Shown piece after piece: positions 37,603-50,308 of a stretch of DNA of 64,000 bases (the first letter of the stretch is position 1; every line of letters starts with the position of its first letter). The position numbers were made by a program, and so were the translations under genes. Location of the stretch: assembly GCF_029227915.1 (NCBI RefSeq), contig NC_079888.1, forward strand, positions 20,502,001-20,566,000, given 5' to 3'. Below the pieces are notes generated by a model, which was given only the letters and a program-made list of their open reading frames with translations, was not told the origin of the DNA and searched no databases. This stretch comes from Hydractinia symbiolongicarpus. Taxonomy: Eukaryota; Cnidaria; Hydrozoa; Anthoathecata; Hydractiniidae.

Positions 37603-38735
37603 CGGTTGAGTCACATATTCATACCAACATGGATTTGGCGATATTTTTCTGATATTACTAGGTTGCATCGCTTTTAATTATGAAACGATTGACTATGGGA
37701 CTTAATTTAACTAACTTTAGACTGCCACCTGATAAACGTGATAAAGGAGACAATTGGACTCCAAGAAAAAACATTCTTGTTAATTTGACATGATTGCCGA
37801 AACTTAGCGATTACACTGGGCTCTGTGGTAGCGCTTCATTTAAAAATTAAGATACAAAAAGTCATTTTTTTATTGTGGGACCAATCCTAGCCGTTATCGC
37901 GCGCCAAAGAAATAGTGACAGTTTCAAGAACTACATTTCATTGACTTTCTAACGGTGTCAGTCCGTTTGAGTTTCAACGGTTGTGTCACATATTCGTACC
38001 AACATGTATTTAGCGATATTTTTTTGATATTACTAGGTTGCATCGCTTTTAACAATGAAACGATTGACTGTGGGACTTAATTGAGCTAACTTTGAACTGT
38101 GACCTGATAAATGTAATAAATGAGACAATTGGACTCCAAGAAAAGACATTCTTGTTAATTTGACGTGATTTCCGGAACTCAGCGATTACACTGGGCACTG
38201 TGGTAGCGCTTTATTTAAAAATTAAGATACAAAAAGTCATTTTTTTATTGTGGGACCAATCCTAGCAGTTATCGCGCGCTAAAGAAATAGCGACAGTTTC
38301 AAGAACTACATTTCATTGACTTTCTAACGGTGTCAGTCCGTTTGAGTTTCAACGGTTGTGTCACATATTCGTACCAACATGTATTTAGCGATATTTTTTT
38401 GATATTACTAGGTTGCATCGCTTTTAACAATGAAACGATTGACTGTGGGACTTAATTGAGCTAACTTTGGACTGTGACCTGATAAATGTGATAAATGAGA
38501 CAATTGGACTCCAAGAAATAACATTCTTCTCAATTTGACGTGATTTCCGGAACTCAGCGATTACACTGGGCACTCTGGTAGCGCGTTATTTAAAAATTAA
38601 GATACAAAAAGTCATTTTTTTATTGTTGGACCAATCCTAGCAGTTATCGCGCGCTAAAGAAATAGCGACAGTTTCAAGAACTACATTTCATTGACTTTCT
38701 AACGGTGTCAGTCCGTTTGAGTTACAACGGTTGGG

Positions 38736-39069
38736 TCAAAGGTTGCATCGCTTTTAACAATGAAACGATTGACTGTGGGACTTAATTGAGCTAACTTTGG
38801 ACTGTGACCTGATAAATGTGATAAATGAGACAATTGGACTCCAAGAAATGACATTCTTGTAAATTTTACGTGATTTCCGGAGCTCAGCGATTACACTGGG
38901 CACTGTGGTAGCGCTTTATTTAAAAATTAAGATACAAAAAGTCATTTTTTTATTGTGGGACCAATCCTAGCAGTTATCGCGCGCTAAAGAAAAAGCGACA
39001 GTTTCAAGAATTACATTTCATTGACTTTCTAACGGTGTCAGTCCGTTTGAGTTACAACGGTTGGGTCAC
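38736..39069 (+). repeat. Truncated monomer 106 (landmark deleted)
   Basis: Same junction as at 35483. Here the 3' end keeps the CAGTTATCGCGCGC-TAAAG form, followed by GAAAAAGCGACAG. It marks the end of the nested higher-order domain; the next monomer belongs to the 5993-bp unit. Confidence 0.9.
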
Positions 39070-41964
39070 ATATTCGTACCAACATGTATTTAGCGATATT
39101 TTTCTGATATTACTAGGTTGCATCGCTTTTAACTATGAAACGATTGACAGTGGGACTTAATTGATCTAACTTTGGACTGTCACCTGATAAATGTGACAAA
39201 GGAGACAATTGGACTCCAATAAAAAACATTCTTCTTAATTTGACATGATTGCCGAAACTCAGCGATTACACTGGCCTCTGTGGTAGCGCTTCATTTAAGA
39301 ATTATGATAAAAAAAGTCATTTTTTTATTGTGGGACCAATCCTAGCCATTATCGCGCGCTGAGGAAATAGCGACAGTTTCAAAAACTACATTTCATTGAC
39401 TTTCTAACGGTGTCAGTCCGTTTGAGTTTCAACGGTTGTGTCACATACTCGTACCAACATGTATTTAGCGATATTTTTTTGATATTACTAGGTTGCATCG
39501 CTTTTAACAATGAAACGTTGACTGTGGGACTTAATTGAACTAACTTTGGACTGTGACCTGATAAATGTGATAAATAAGACAATTGTACTCCAAGAAATAA
39601 CATTCTTGTTAATTTGACGTGATTGCCGGAACTCAGCGATTACACTGGGCACTGTGGTAGCGCTTCATTTAAAAATTAAGCTAAAAAAAGTCACTTTCTT
39701 ACTGTGGGACCTATCCCAGCCGTTAGCGCGCGTTGTAGAAAAAGCGACAGTTTCAAAAACTACATTTCATTGACTTTCTAACGGTGTCAGTCCGTTTGAG
39801 TTTCAACGGTTGGGTCACATATTCGTACCAACATGTATTTAGCGATATTTTTTTGATATTACTAGGTTGCATCGCTTTTAACAATGAAACGTTGACTGTG
39901 GGACTTAATTGAACTAACTTTGGACTGTGACCTGATAAATGTGATAAATGAGACAATTGGACTCCAAGAAATAACATTCTTATTAATTTTACGTGATTTC
40001 CGGAACTCAGCGATTACACTGGGCACTGTGGTAGCGCTTTATTTAAAAATTAAGATACAAAAAGTCATTTTTTTATTGTGGGACCAATCCTAGCCATTAT
40101 CTCGCGCTGAAGAAATAGCGGCAGTTTCAAAAACAACATTTCATTGACTTTCTAACGGTGTCAGTCCGTTTGAGTTACAACGGTTGTGTCACATATTCGT
40201 ACCAACATGTATTTAGCGATATTTTTCTGATATTACTAGGTTGCATCGCTTTTAACTATGAAACGATTGAATGTGGGACTTAATTGATCTAACTTTGGAC
40301 TGTCACCTGATAAATGTGATAAATGAGACAATTGGACTCCAATAAAAAACATTCTTCTTAATTTGACATGATTGCCGAAACTCAGCGATTACACTGGCCT
40401 CTGTGGTAGCGCTTCATTTAAGAATTATGATAAAAAAAGTCATTTTTTTATTGTGGGACCAATCCTAGCCATTATCGCGCGCTGAGGAAATAGCGACAGT
40501 TTCAAAAACTACATTTCATTGACTTTCTAACGGTGTTAGTCGGTTTGAGTTTCAACGGTTGTGTCACATATTCGTACCAACATGTATTTAGCGATATTTT
40601 TTTGATATTACTAGGTTGCATCGCTTTTAACAATGAAACGTTGACTGTGGGACTTAATTGAACTAACTTTGGACTGTGACCTGATAAATGTGATAAATAA
40701 GACAATTGTACTCCAAGAAATAACATTCTTGTTAATTTGACGTGATTGCCGGAACTCAGCGATTACACTGGGCACTGTGGTAGCGCTTCATTTAAAAATT
40801 AAGCTAAAAAAAGTCACTTTTTTACTGTGGGACCTATCCTAGCCGTTAGCGCGCGTTGTAGAAAAAGCGACAGTTTCCAAAACTACATTTCATTGACTTT
40901 CTAACGGTGTCAGTCCGTTTGAGTTACAACGGTTGGGTCACATATTCGTACCAACATGTATTTAGCGATATTTTTCTGATATTACTAGGTTGCATCGCTT
41001 TTAACTATGAAACGATTGACTGTGGGACTTAATTGATCTAACTTTGGACTGTCACCTGATAAATGTGATAAATGAGACAATTGGACTCCAATAAAAAACA
41101 TTCTTCTTAATTTGACATGATTGCCGAAACTCAGCGATTACACTGGCCTCTGTGGTAGCGCTTCAATTAAGAATTATGATAAAAAAGTTATTTTTTTATT
41201 GTGGGACCAATCCTAGCCATTATCGCGCGCTGAGGAAATAGCGACAGTTTCAAAAACTACATTTCATTGACTTTCTAACGGTGTTAGTCCGTTTGAGTTT
41301 CAACGGTTGTGTCACATATTCGTACCAACATGTATTTAGCGATATTTTTCTGATATTACCGGGTTGCATCGCTTTTAACTATGAAACGATTGACTGTGGG
41401 ACTTAATTGAGCTAACTTTGGACTGTCACCTGATAAATGTGATAAATGAGACAATTGGACTGCAAGAAAAAACATTATTCTTAATTTGACATGATTGCCG
41501 GAACTCAGCGATTACACTGTGCTCTGTGGTAGCGCTTCATTTAAGAATTAAGATAAAAAAGTCATTTTTTTATTGTGGGACCAATCCTACCCGTTATCGC
41601 GCGCTGAAGAAATAGCGACAGTTTCAAAAACTACATTTCATTGACTTTCTAACGGTGTCAGTCCGTTTGGGTTACAACGGTTGGGTCACATATTCGTACC
41701 AACATGTATTTAGCGATATTTTTCTGATATTACTAGGTTGCATCGCTTTTAACAATGAAACGATTGACTGTGGGACTTATTTGAGCTAACTTTGGACTGT
41801 CACCTGATAAATGTGATAAAGGAGACAATTGGACTCCAAGAAAAAACATTCTTCTTAATTTGACATGATTGCCGAAACTCAGTGATTACACTGGGCTCTG
41901 TGGTAGCGCTTCATTTAGAAATTATGATAAAAAAGTCATTTTTTTATTGTGGGAGCAATCCTAG

Positions 41965-41971
41965 ACATTAG
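41965..41971 (+). repeat. 7-bp tandem duplication in monomer 114
   Basis: CCTAG-ACATTAG-CCATT replaces CCTAGCCATT, forming TAGACAT-TAGCCAT, a 7-bp tandem with one mismatch. The monomer is 381 bp. A slippage event is the simple explanation. Confidence 0.88.
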
Positions 41972-43188
41972 CCATTATCGCGCGCTGAGGAAATAGCGAC
42001 AGTTTCAAAAACTACATTTCATTGACTTTCTAACGGTGTCAGTCCGTTTGAGTTACAACGGTTGTGTCACATATTCGTACCAACATGTATTTAGCGATAT
42101 TTTTTTGATATTACTAGGTTGCATCGCTTTTAACAATGAAACGTTGACTGTGGGACTTAATTGAACTAACTTTGGACTGTGACCTGATAAATGTGATAAA
42201 TGAGACAATTGGACTCCAAGAAATAACATTCTTCTTAATTTGACGTGATTGCCGGAACTCAGCGATTACACTGGGCTCTGTGGTAGCGCTTCATTTAAGA
42301 ATTAAGATAAAAAGTCATTTTTTTATTGTGGGACCAATCCTAGCCATTATCGCGCGCTGAGGAAATAGCGACAGTTTCAAAAACTACATTTCATTGACTT
42401 TCTAACGGTGTCAGTCCGTTTGAGTTTCAACGGTTGTGTCACATATTCGTACCAACATGTATTTAGCGATAATTTTTTGATATTACTAGGTTGCATCGCT
42501 TTTAACAATGAAACGTTGACTGTGGGACTTAATTGAACTAACTTTGGACTGTGACCTGATAAATGTGATAAATAAGACAATTGTACTCCAAGAAATAACA
42601 TTCTTCTTAATTTGACGTGATTGCCGGAACTCAGCGATTACACTGGCCGCTGTGGTAGCGCTTCATTTAAGAGTTTATATAAATAAGTCATTTTGTACTG
42701 TGGGACCAATCCTATCCGTTTTCGCGCGCTGAAGAAATAGCGACAGTTTCAAAAACTACATTTCATTGACTTTCTAATGGTGTCAGTCCCTTTCACTTAC
42801 AACGGTTTGGTCGCAAATACGTACCAACATGTATTTGGCGATATTTTTCTGATATTACTAGGTTGCGTCGTATTTAACTATGAAACGATTGACTGTGGGA
42901 CTTAATTGAACTAACATTGGACTGTCTTCTGATAAATGTGATAAAGGAGACAATTGGACTCCAAGAAATAACATTCTTGTTAACTTGACATGATTGCCGA
43001 AACTCAGCGATTACACTGGGCTCTGTTGTAGCGTTTCATTTAAGAATTAAGATAAAAAAAGTCATTTTTTTATTGTGGGACCAATCCTAGCCATTATCGC
43101 GCGCTAAAGAAATAGCGACAGTTTCAAGAACTACATTTCTTGACTTTCTAACGGTGTCAGTCCGTTTGAGTTACAACGGTTGGGTTAC

Positions 43189-43935
43189 ATATTCGTACCA
43201 ACATGTATTTAGCGATATTTTTCTGATATTACCGGGTTGCATCGCTTTTAACTATGAAACGATTGACTGTGGGACTTAATTGAGCTAACTTTGGACTGTC
43301 ACCTGATAAATGTTATAAATGAGACAATTGGACTGCAAGAAAAAACATTATTCTTAATTTGACATGATTGCCGGAACTCAGCGATTACACTGTGCTCTGT
43401 GGTAGCGCTTCATTTAAGAATTAAGATAAAAAAGTCATTTTTTTATTGTGGGACCAATCCTACCCGTTATCGCGCGCTGAAGAAATAGCGACAGTTTCAA
43501 AAACTACATTTCATTGACTTTCTAACGGTGTCAGTCCGTTTGGGTTACAACGGTTGGGTCACATATTCGTACCAACATGTAATTAGCGATATTTTTCTGA
43601 TATTACTAGGTTGCATCGCTTTTAACAATGAAACGATTGACTGTGGGACTTATTTGAGCTAACTTTGGACTGTCACCTGATAAATGTGATAAAGGAGACA
43701 ATTGGACTCCAAGAAAAAACATTCTTCTTAATTTGACATGATTGCCGAAACTCAGTGATTACACTGGGCTCTGTGGTAGCGCTTCATTTAGAAATTATGA
43801 TAAAAAAGTCATTTTTTTATTGTGGGACCAATCCTAGCCATTATCGCGCGCTAAAGAAATAGCGACAGTTTCAAGAACTACATTTCTTGACTTTCTAACG
43901 GTGTCAGTCCGTTTGAGTTACAACGGTTGGGTTAC
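43189..43935 (+). repeat. 747-bp dimer, copy 1 (monomers 118-119)
   Basis: Carries TTACCGGGTTGC, AATGTTATAAATGAG and CACTGTGCTCTG in the first monomer, then CATGTAATTAGCG and CAGTGATTACACTGGG in the second. Monomer 119 ends in CCAATCCTAGCCATTATCG and then GCGCTAAAG, like monomer 117. It does not end in the 7-bp insertion form, so 119 is a hybrid made by the duplication event. Confidence 0.88.
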
Positions 43936-44690
43936 ATATTCGTACCAACATGTATTTAGCGATATTTTTCTGATATTACCGGGTTGCATCGCTTTTAACT
44001 ATGAAACGATTGACTGTGGGACTTAATTGAGCTAACTTTGGACTGTCACCTGATAAATGTTATAAATGAGACAATTGGACTGCAAGAAAAAACATTATTC
44101 TTAATTTGACATGATTGCCGGAACTCAGCGATTACACTGTGCTCTGTGGTAGCGCTTCATTTAAGAATTAAGATAAAAAAGTCATTTTTTTATTGTGGGA
44201 CCAATCCTACCCGTTATCGCGCGCTGAAGAAATAGCGACAGTTTCAAAAACTACATTTCATTGACTTTCTAACGGTGTCAGTCCGTTTGGGTTACAACGG
44301 TTGGGTCACATATTCGTACCAACATGTAATTAGCGATATTTTTCTGATATTACTAGGTTGCATCGCTTTTAACAATGAAACGATTGACTGTGGGACTTAT
44401 TTGAGCTAACTTTGGACTGTCACCTGATAAATGTGATAAAGGAGACAATTGGACTCCAAGAAAAAACATTCTTCTTAATTTGACATGATTGCCGAAACTC
44501 AGTGATTACACTGGGCTCTGTGGTAGCGCTTCATTTAGAAATTATGATAAAAAAGTCATTTTTTTATTGTGGGAGCAATCCTAGACATTAGCCATTATCG
44601 CGCGCTGAGGAAATAGCGACAGTTTCAAAAACTACATTTCATTGACTTTCTAACGGTGTCAGTCCGTTTGAGTTACAACGGTTGTGTCAC
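43936..44690 (+). repeat. 747-bp dimer, copy 2 (monomers 120-121, with 7-bp insertion)
   Basis: Repeats 43189-43935 at +747 bp. Monomer 121 keeps GGGAGCAATCCTAG followed by the 7-bp insertion, giving 381 bp. The second 16-mer copy (45063-50308) has this pair only once, at 49182-49936. Confidence 0.88.
44585..44591 (+). repeat. 7-bp tandem duplication in monomer 121
   Basis: Same insertion as at 41965, with the linked GGGAGCAATC substitution just upstream. Confidence 0.88.
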
Positions 44691-47600
44691 ATATTCGTAC
44701 CAACATGTATTTAGCGATATTTTTTTGATATTACTAGGTTGCATCGCTTTTAACAATGAAACGTTGACTGTGGGACTTAATTGAACTAACTTTGGACTGT
44801 GACCTGATAAATGTGATAAATGAGACAATTGGACTCCAAGAAATAACATTCTTCTTAATTTGACGTGATTGCCGGAACTCAGCGATTACACTGGGCTCTG
44901 TGGTAGCGCTTCATTTAAGAATTAAGATAAAAAGTCATTTTTTTATTGTGGGACCAATCCTAGCCATTATCGCGCGCTGAGGAAATAGCGACAGTTTCAA
45001 AAACTACATTTCATTGACTTTCTAACGGTGTCAGTCCGTTTGAGTTACAACGGTTGGGTCACATATTCGTACCAACATGTATTTAGCGATATTTTTCTGA
45101 TATTACTAGGTTGCATCGCTTTTAACTATGAAACGATTGACAGTGGGACTTAATTGATCTAACTTTGGACTGTCACCTGATAAATGTGACAAAGGAGACA
45201 ATTGGACTCCAATAAAAAACATTCTTCTTAATTTGACATGATTGCCGAAACTCAGCGATTACACTGGCCTCTGTGGTAGCGCTTCATTTAAGAATTATGA
45301 TAAAAAAAGTCATTTTTTTATTGTGGGACCAATCCTAGCCATTATCGCGCGCTGAGGAAATAGCGACAGTTTCAAAAACTACATTTCATTGACTTTCTAA
45401 CGGTGTCAGTCCGTTTGAGTTTCAACGGTTGTGTCACATACTCGTACCAACATGTATTTAGCGATATTTTTTTGATATTACTAGGTTGCATCGCTTTTAA
45501 CAATGAAACGTTGACTGTGGGACTTAATTGAACTAACTTTGGACTGTGACCTGATAAATGTGATAAATAAGACAATTGTACTCCAAGAAATAACATTCTT
45601 GTTAATTTGACGTGATTGCCGGAACTCAGCGATTACACTGGGCACTGTGGTAGCGCTTCATTTAAAAATTAAGCTAAAAAAAGTCACTTTCTTACTGTGG
45701 GACCTATCCCAGCCGTTAGCGCGCGTTGTAGAAAAAGCGACAGTTTCAAAAACTACATTTCATTGACTTTCTAACGGTGTCAGTCCGTTTGAGTTTCAAC
45801 GGTTGGGTCACATATTCGTACCAACATGTATTTAGCGATATTTTTTTGATATTACTAGGTTGCATCGCTTTTAACAATGAAACGTTGACTGTGGGACTTA
45901 ATTGAACTAACTTTGGACTGTGACCTGATAAATGTGATAAATGAGACAATTGGACTCCAAGAAATAACATTCTTATTAATTTTACGTGATTTCCGGAACT
46001 CAGCGATTACACTGGGCACTGTGGTAGCGCTTTATTTAAAAATTAAGATACAAAAAGTCATTTTTTTATTGTGGGACCAATCCTAGCCATTATCTCGCGC
46101 TGAAGAAATAGCGGCAGTTTCAAAAACAACATTTCATTGACTTTCTAACGGTGTCAGTCCGTTTGAGTTACAACGGTTGTGTCACATATTCGTACCAACA
46201 TGTATTTAGCGATATTTTTCTGATATTACTAGGTTGCATCGCTTTTAACTATGAAACGATTGAATGTGGGACTTAATTGATCTAACTTTGGACTGTCACC
46301 TGATAAATGTGATAAATGAGACAATTGGACTCCAATAAAAAACATTCTTCTTAATTTGACATGATTGCCGAAACTCAGCGATTACACTGGCCTCTGTGGT
46401 AGCGCTTCATTTAAGAATTATGATAAAAAAAGTCATTTTTTTATTGTGGGACCAATCCTAGCCATTATCGCGCGCTGAGGAAATAGCGACAGTTTCAAAA
46501 ACTACATTTCATTGACTTTCTAACGGTGTTAGTCGGTTTGAGTTTCAACGGTTGTGTCACATATTCGTACCAACATGTATTTAGCGATATTTTTTTGATA
46601 TTACTAGGTTGCATCGCTTTTAACAATGAAACGTTGACTGTGGGACTTAATTGAACTAACTTTGGACTGTGACCTGATAAATGTGATAAATAAGACAATT
46701 GTACTCCAAGAAATAACATTCTTGTTAATTTGACGTGATTGCCGGAACTCAGCGATTACACTGGGCACTGTGGTAGCGCTTCATTTAAAAATTAAGCTAA
46801 AAAAAGTCACTTTTTTACTGTGGGACCTATCCTAGCCGTTAGCGCGCGTTGTAGAAAAAGCGACAGTTTCAAAAACTACATTTCATTGACTTTCTAACGG
46901 TGTCAGTCCGTTTGAGTTACAACGGTTGGGTCACATATTCGTACCAACATGTATTTAGCGATATTTTTCTGATATTACTAGGTTGCATCGCTTTTAACTA
47001 TGAAACGATTGACTGTGGGACTTAATTGATCTAACTTTGGACTGTCACCTGATAAATGTGATAAATGAGACAATTGGACTCCAATAAAAAACATTCTTCT
47101 TAATTTGACATGATTGCCGAAACTCAGCGATTACACTGGCCTCTGTGGTAGCGCTTCAATTAAGAATTATGATAAAAAAGTTATTTTTTTATTGTGGGAC
47201 CAATCCTAGCCATTATCGCGCGCTGAGGAAATAGCGACAGTTTCAAAAACTACATTTCATTGACTTTCTAACGGTGTTAGTCCGTTTGAGTTTCAACGGT
47301 TGTGTCACATATTCGTACCAACATGTATTTAGCGATATTTTTCTGATATTACCGGGTTGCATCGCTTTTAACTATGAAACGATTGACTGTGGGACTTAAT
47401 TGAGCTAACTTTGGACTGTCACCTGATAAATGTGATAAATGAGACAATTGGACTGCAAGAAAAAACATTATTCTTAATTTGACATGATTGCCGGAACTCA
47501 GCGATTACACTGTGCTCTGTGGTAGCGCTTCATTTAAGAATTAAGATAAAAAAGTCATTTTTTTATTGTGGGACCAATCCTACCCGTTATCGCGCGCTGA

Positions 47601-47957
47601 AGAAATAGCGACAGTTTCAAAAACTACATTTCATTGACTTTCTAACGGTGTCAGTCCGTTTGGGTTACAACGGTTGGGTCACATATTCGTACCAACATGT
47701 ATTTAGCGATATTTTTCTGATATTACTAGGTTGCATCGCTTTTAACAATGAAACGATTGACTGTGGGACTTATTTGAGCTAACTTTGGACTGTCACCTGA
47801 TAAATGTGATAAAGGAGACAATTGGACTCCAAGAAAAAACATTCTTCTTAATTTGACATGATTGCCGAAACTCAGTGATTACACTGGGCTCTGTGGTAGC
47901 GCTTCATTTAGAAATTATGATAAAAAAGTCATTTTTTTATTGTGGGAGCAATCCTAG

Positions 47958-47964
47958 ACATTAG
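47958..47964 (+). repeat. 7-bp tandem duplication in monomer 130
   Basis: Same insertion, at +5993 bp from 41965. Confidence 0.88.
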
Positions 47965-49830
47965 CCATTATCGCGCGCTGAGGAAATAGCGACAGTTTCA
48001 AAAACTACATTTCATTGACTTTCTAACGGTGTCAGTCCGTTTGAGTTACAACGGTTGTGTCACATATTCGTACCAACATGTATTTAGCGATATTTTTTTG
48101 ATATTACTAGGTTGCATCGCTTTTAACAATGAAACGTTGACTGTGGGACTTAATTGAACTAACTTTGGACTGTGACCTGATAAATGTGATAAATGAGACA
48201 ATTGGACTCCAAGAAATAACATTCTTCTTAATTTGACGTGATTGCCGGAACTCAGCGATTACACTGGGCTCTGTGGTAGCGCTTCATTTAAGAATTAAGA
48301 TAAAAAGTCATTTTTTTATTGTGGGACCAATCCTAGCCATTATCGCGCGCTGAGGAAATAGCGACAGTTTCAAAAACTACATTTCATTGACTTTCTAACG
48401 GTGTCAGTCCGTTTGAGTTTCAATGGTTGTGTCACATATTCGTACCAACATGTATTTAGCGATAATTTTTTGATATTACTAGGTTGCATCGCTTTTAACA
48501 ATGAAACGTTGACTGTGGGACTTAATTGAACTAACTTTGGACTGTGACCTGATAAATGTGATAAATAAGACAATTGTACTCCAAGAAATAACATTCTTCT
48601 TAATTTGACGTGATTGCCGGAACTCAGCGATTACACTGGCCGCTGTGGTAGCGCTTCATTTAAGAGTTTATATAAATAAGTCATTTTGTACTGTGGGACC
48701 AATCCTATCCGTTTTCGCGCGCTGAAGAAATAGCGACAGTTTCAAAAACTACATTTCATTGACTTTCTAATGGTGTCAGTCCCTTTCACTTACAACGGTT
48801 TGGTCGCAAATACGTACCAACATGTATTTGGCGATATTTTTCTGATATTACTAGGTTGCGTCGTATTTAACTATGAAACGATTGACTGTGGGACTTAATT
48901 GAACTAACATTGGACTGTCTTCTGATAAATGTGATAAAGGAGACAATTGGACTCCAAGAAATAACATTCTTGTTAACTTGACATGATTGCCGAAACTCAG
49001 CGATTACACTGGGCTCTGTTGTAGCGTTTCATTTAAGAATTAAGATAAAAAAAGTCATTTTTTTATTGTGGGACCAATCCTAGCCATTATCGCGCGCTAA
49101 AGAAATAGCGACAGTTTCAAGAACTACATTTCTTGACTTTCTAACGGTGTCAGTCCGTTTGAGTTACAACGGTTGGGTTACATATTCGTACCAACATGTA
49201 TTTAGCGATATTTTTCTGATATTACCGGGTTGCATCGCTTTTAACTATGAAACGATTGACTGTGGGACTTAATTGAGCTAACTTTGGACTGTCACCTGAT
49301 AAATGTTATAAATGAGACAATTGGACTGCAAGAAAAAACATTATTCTTAATTTGACATGATTGCCGGAACTCAGCGATTACACTGTGCTCTGTGGTAGCG
49401 CTTCATTTAAGAATTAAGATAAAAAAGTCATTTTTTTATTGTGGGACCAATCCTACCCGTTATCGCGCGCTGAAGAAATAGCGACAGTTTCAAAAACTAC
49501 ATTTCATTGACTTTCTAACGGTGTCAGTCCGTTTGGGTTACAACGGTTGGGTCACATATTCGTACCAACATGTAATTAGCGATATTTTTCTGATATTACT
49601 AGGTTGCATCGCTTTTAACAATGAAACGATTGACTGTGGGACTTATTTGAGCTAACTTTGGACTGTCACCTGATAAATGTGATAAAGGAGACAATTGGAC
49701 TCCAAGAAAAAACATTCTTCTTAATTTGACATGATTGCCGAAACTCAGTGATTACACTGGGCTCTGTGGTAGCGCTTCATTTAGAAATTATGATAAAAAA
49801 GTCATTTTTTTATTGTGGGAGCAATCCTAG

Positions 49831-49837
49831 ACATTAG
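49831..49837 (+). repeat. 7-bp tandem duplication in monomer 135
   Basis: Same insertion, at +5246 bp from 44585. Last of four copies in the window. Confidence 0.88.
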
Positions 49838-50308
49838 CCATTATCGCGCGCTGAGGAAATAGCGACAGTTTCAAAAACTACATTTCATTGACTTTCTAAC
49901 GGTGTCAGTCCGTTTGAGTTACAACGGTTGTGTCACATATTCGTACCAACATGTATTTAGCGATATTTTTTTGATATTACTAGGTTGCATCGCTTTTAAC
50001 AATGAAACGTTGACTGTGGGACTTAATTGAACTAACTTTGGACTGTGACCTGATAAATGTGATAAATGAGACAATTGGACTCCAAGAAATAACATTCTTC
50101 TTAATTTGACGTGATTGCCGGAACTCAGCGATTACACTGGGCTCTGTGGTAGCGCTTCATTTAAGAATTAAGATAAAAAGTCATTTTTTTATTGTGGGAC
50201 CAATCCTAGCCATTATCGCGCGCTGAGGAAATAGCGACAGTTTCAAAAACTACATTTCATTGACTTTCTAACGGTGTCAGTCCGTTTGAGTTTCAACGGT
50301 TGTGTCAC

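Larger units (their letters stand above)
35817..39069 (+). repeat. 3253-bp super higher-order unit, copy 2 (1461 + 1792 bp)
   Basis: Monomers 98-106 start at 35817, 36155, 36530, 36905, 37278, 37615, 37990, 38365 and about 38739. The alternation of short and long sub-units is repeated exactly, as is the sub-unit-specific GCTTATAATTATG (near 36210) versus GCTTTTAATTATG (near 37670). Differences from copy 1 include TGGTAGCGC versus TGGTTGCGC (about 33113), AACGGTTGTG versus AACGGTTGAG (about 33265) and homopolymer lengths. Confidence 0.9.
39070..45062 (+). repeat. 5993-bp, 16-monomer higher-order unit, copy 1
   Basis: Monomers 107-122 start at 39070, 39445, 39819, 40193, 40568, 40942, 41316, 41690, 42071, 42443, 42815, 43189, 43563, 43936, 44310 and 44691. 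The unit repeats from 45063 at an exact 5993-bp offset up to about 43830/49823. It contains an internal dimer duplication (43189-44690). The left edge of homology lies between about 39012 and 39067. Confidence 0.92.
45063..50308 (+). repeat. 5246-bp, 14-monomer copy 2 of the same unit (747-bp dimer absent)
   Basis: Monomers 123-136 start at 45063, 45438, 45812, 46186, 46561, 46935, 47309, 47683, 48064, 48436, 48808, 49182, 49556 and 49937. The offset to copy 1 is 5993 up to monomer 135, then 5246 (5993 minus 747). I noticed only two substitutions: 40878 C versus 46871 A, and 42431 C versus 48424 T. Near-identity implies very recent amplification, or an assembly duplication that must be excluded. 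Confidence 0.9.
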
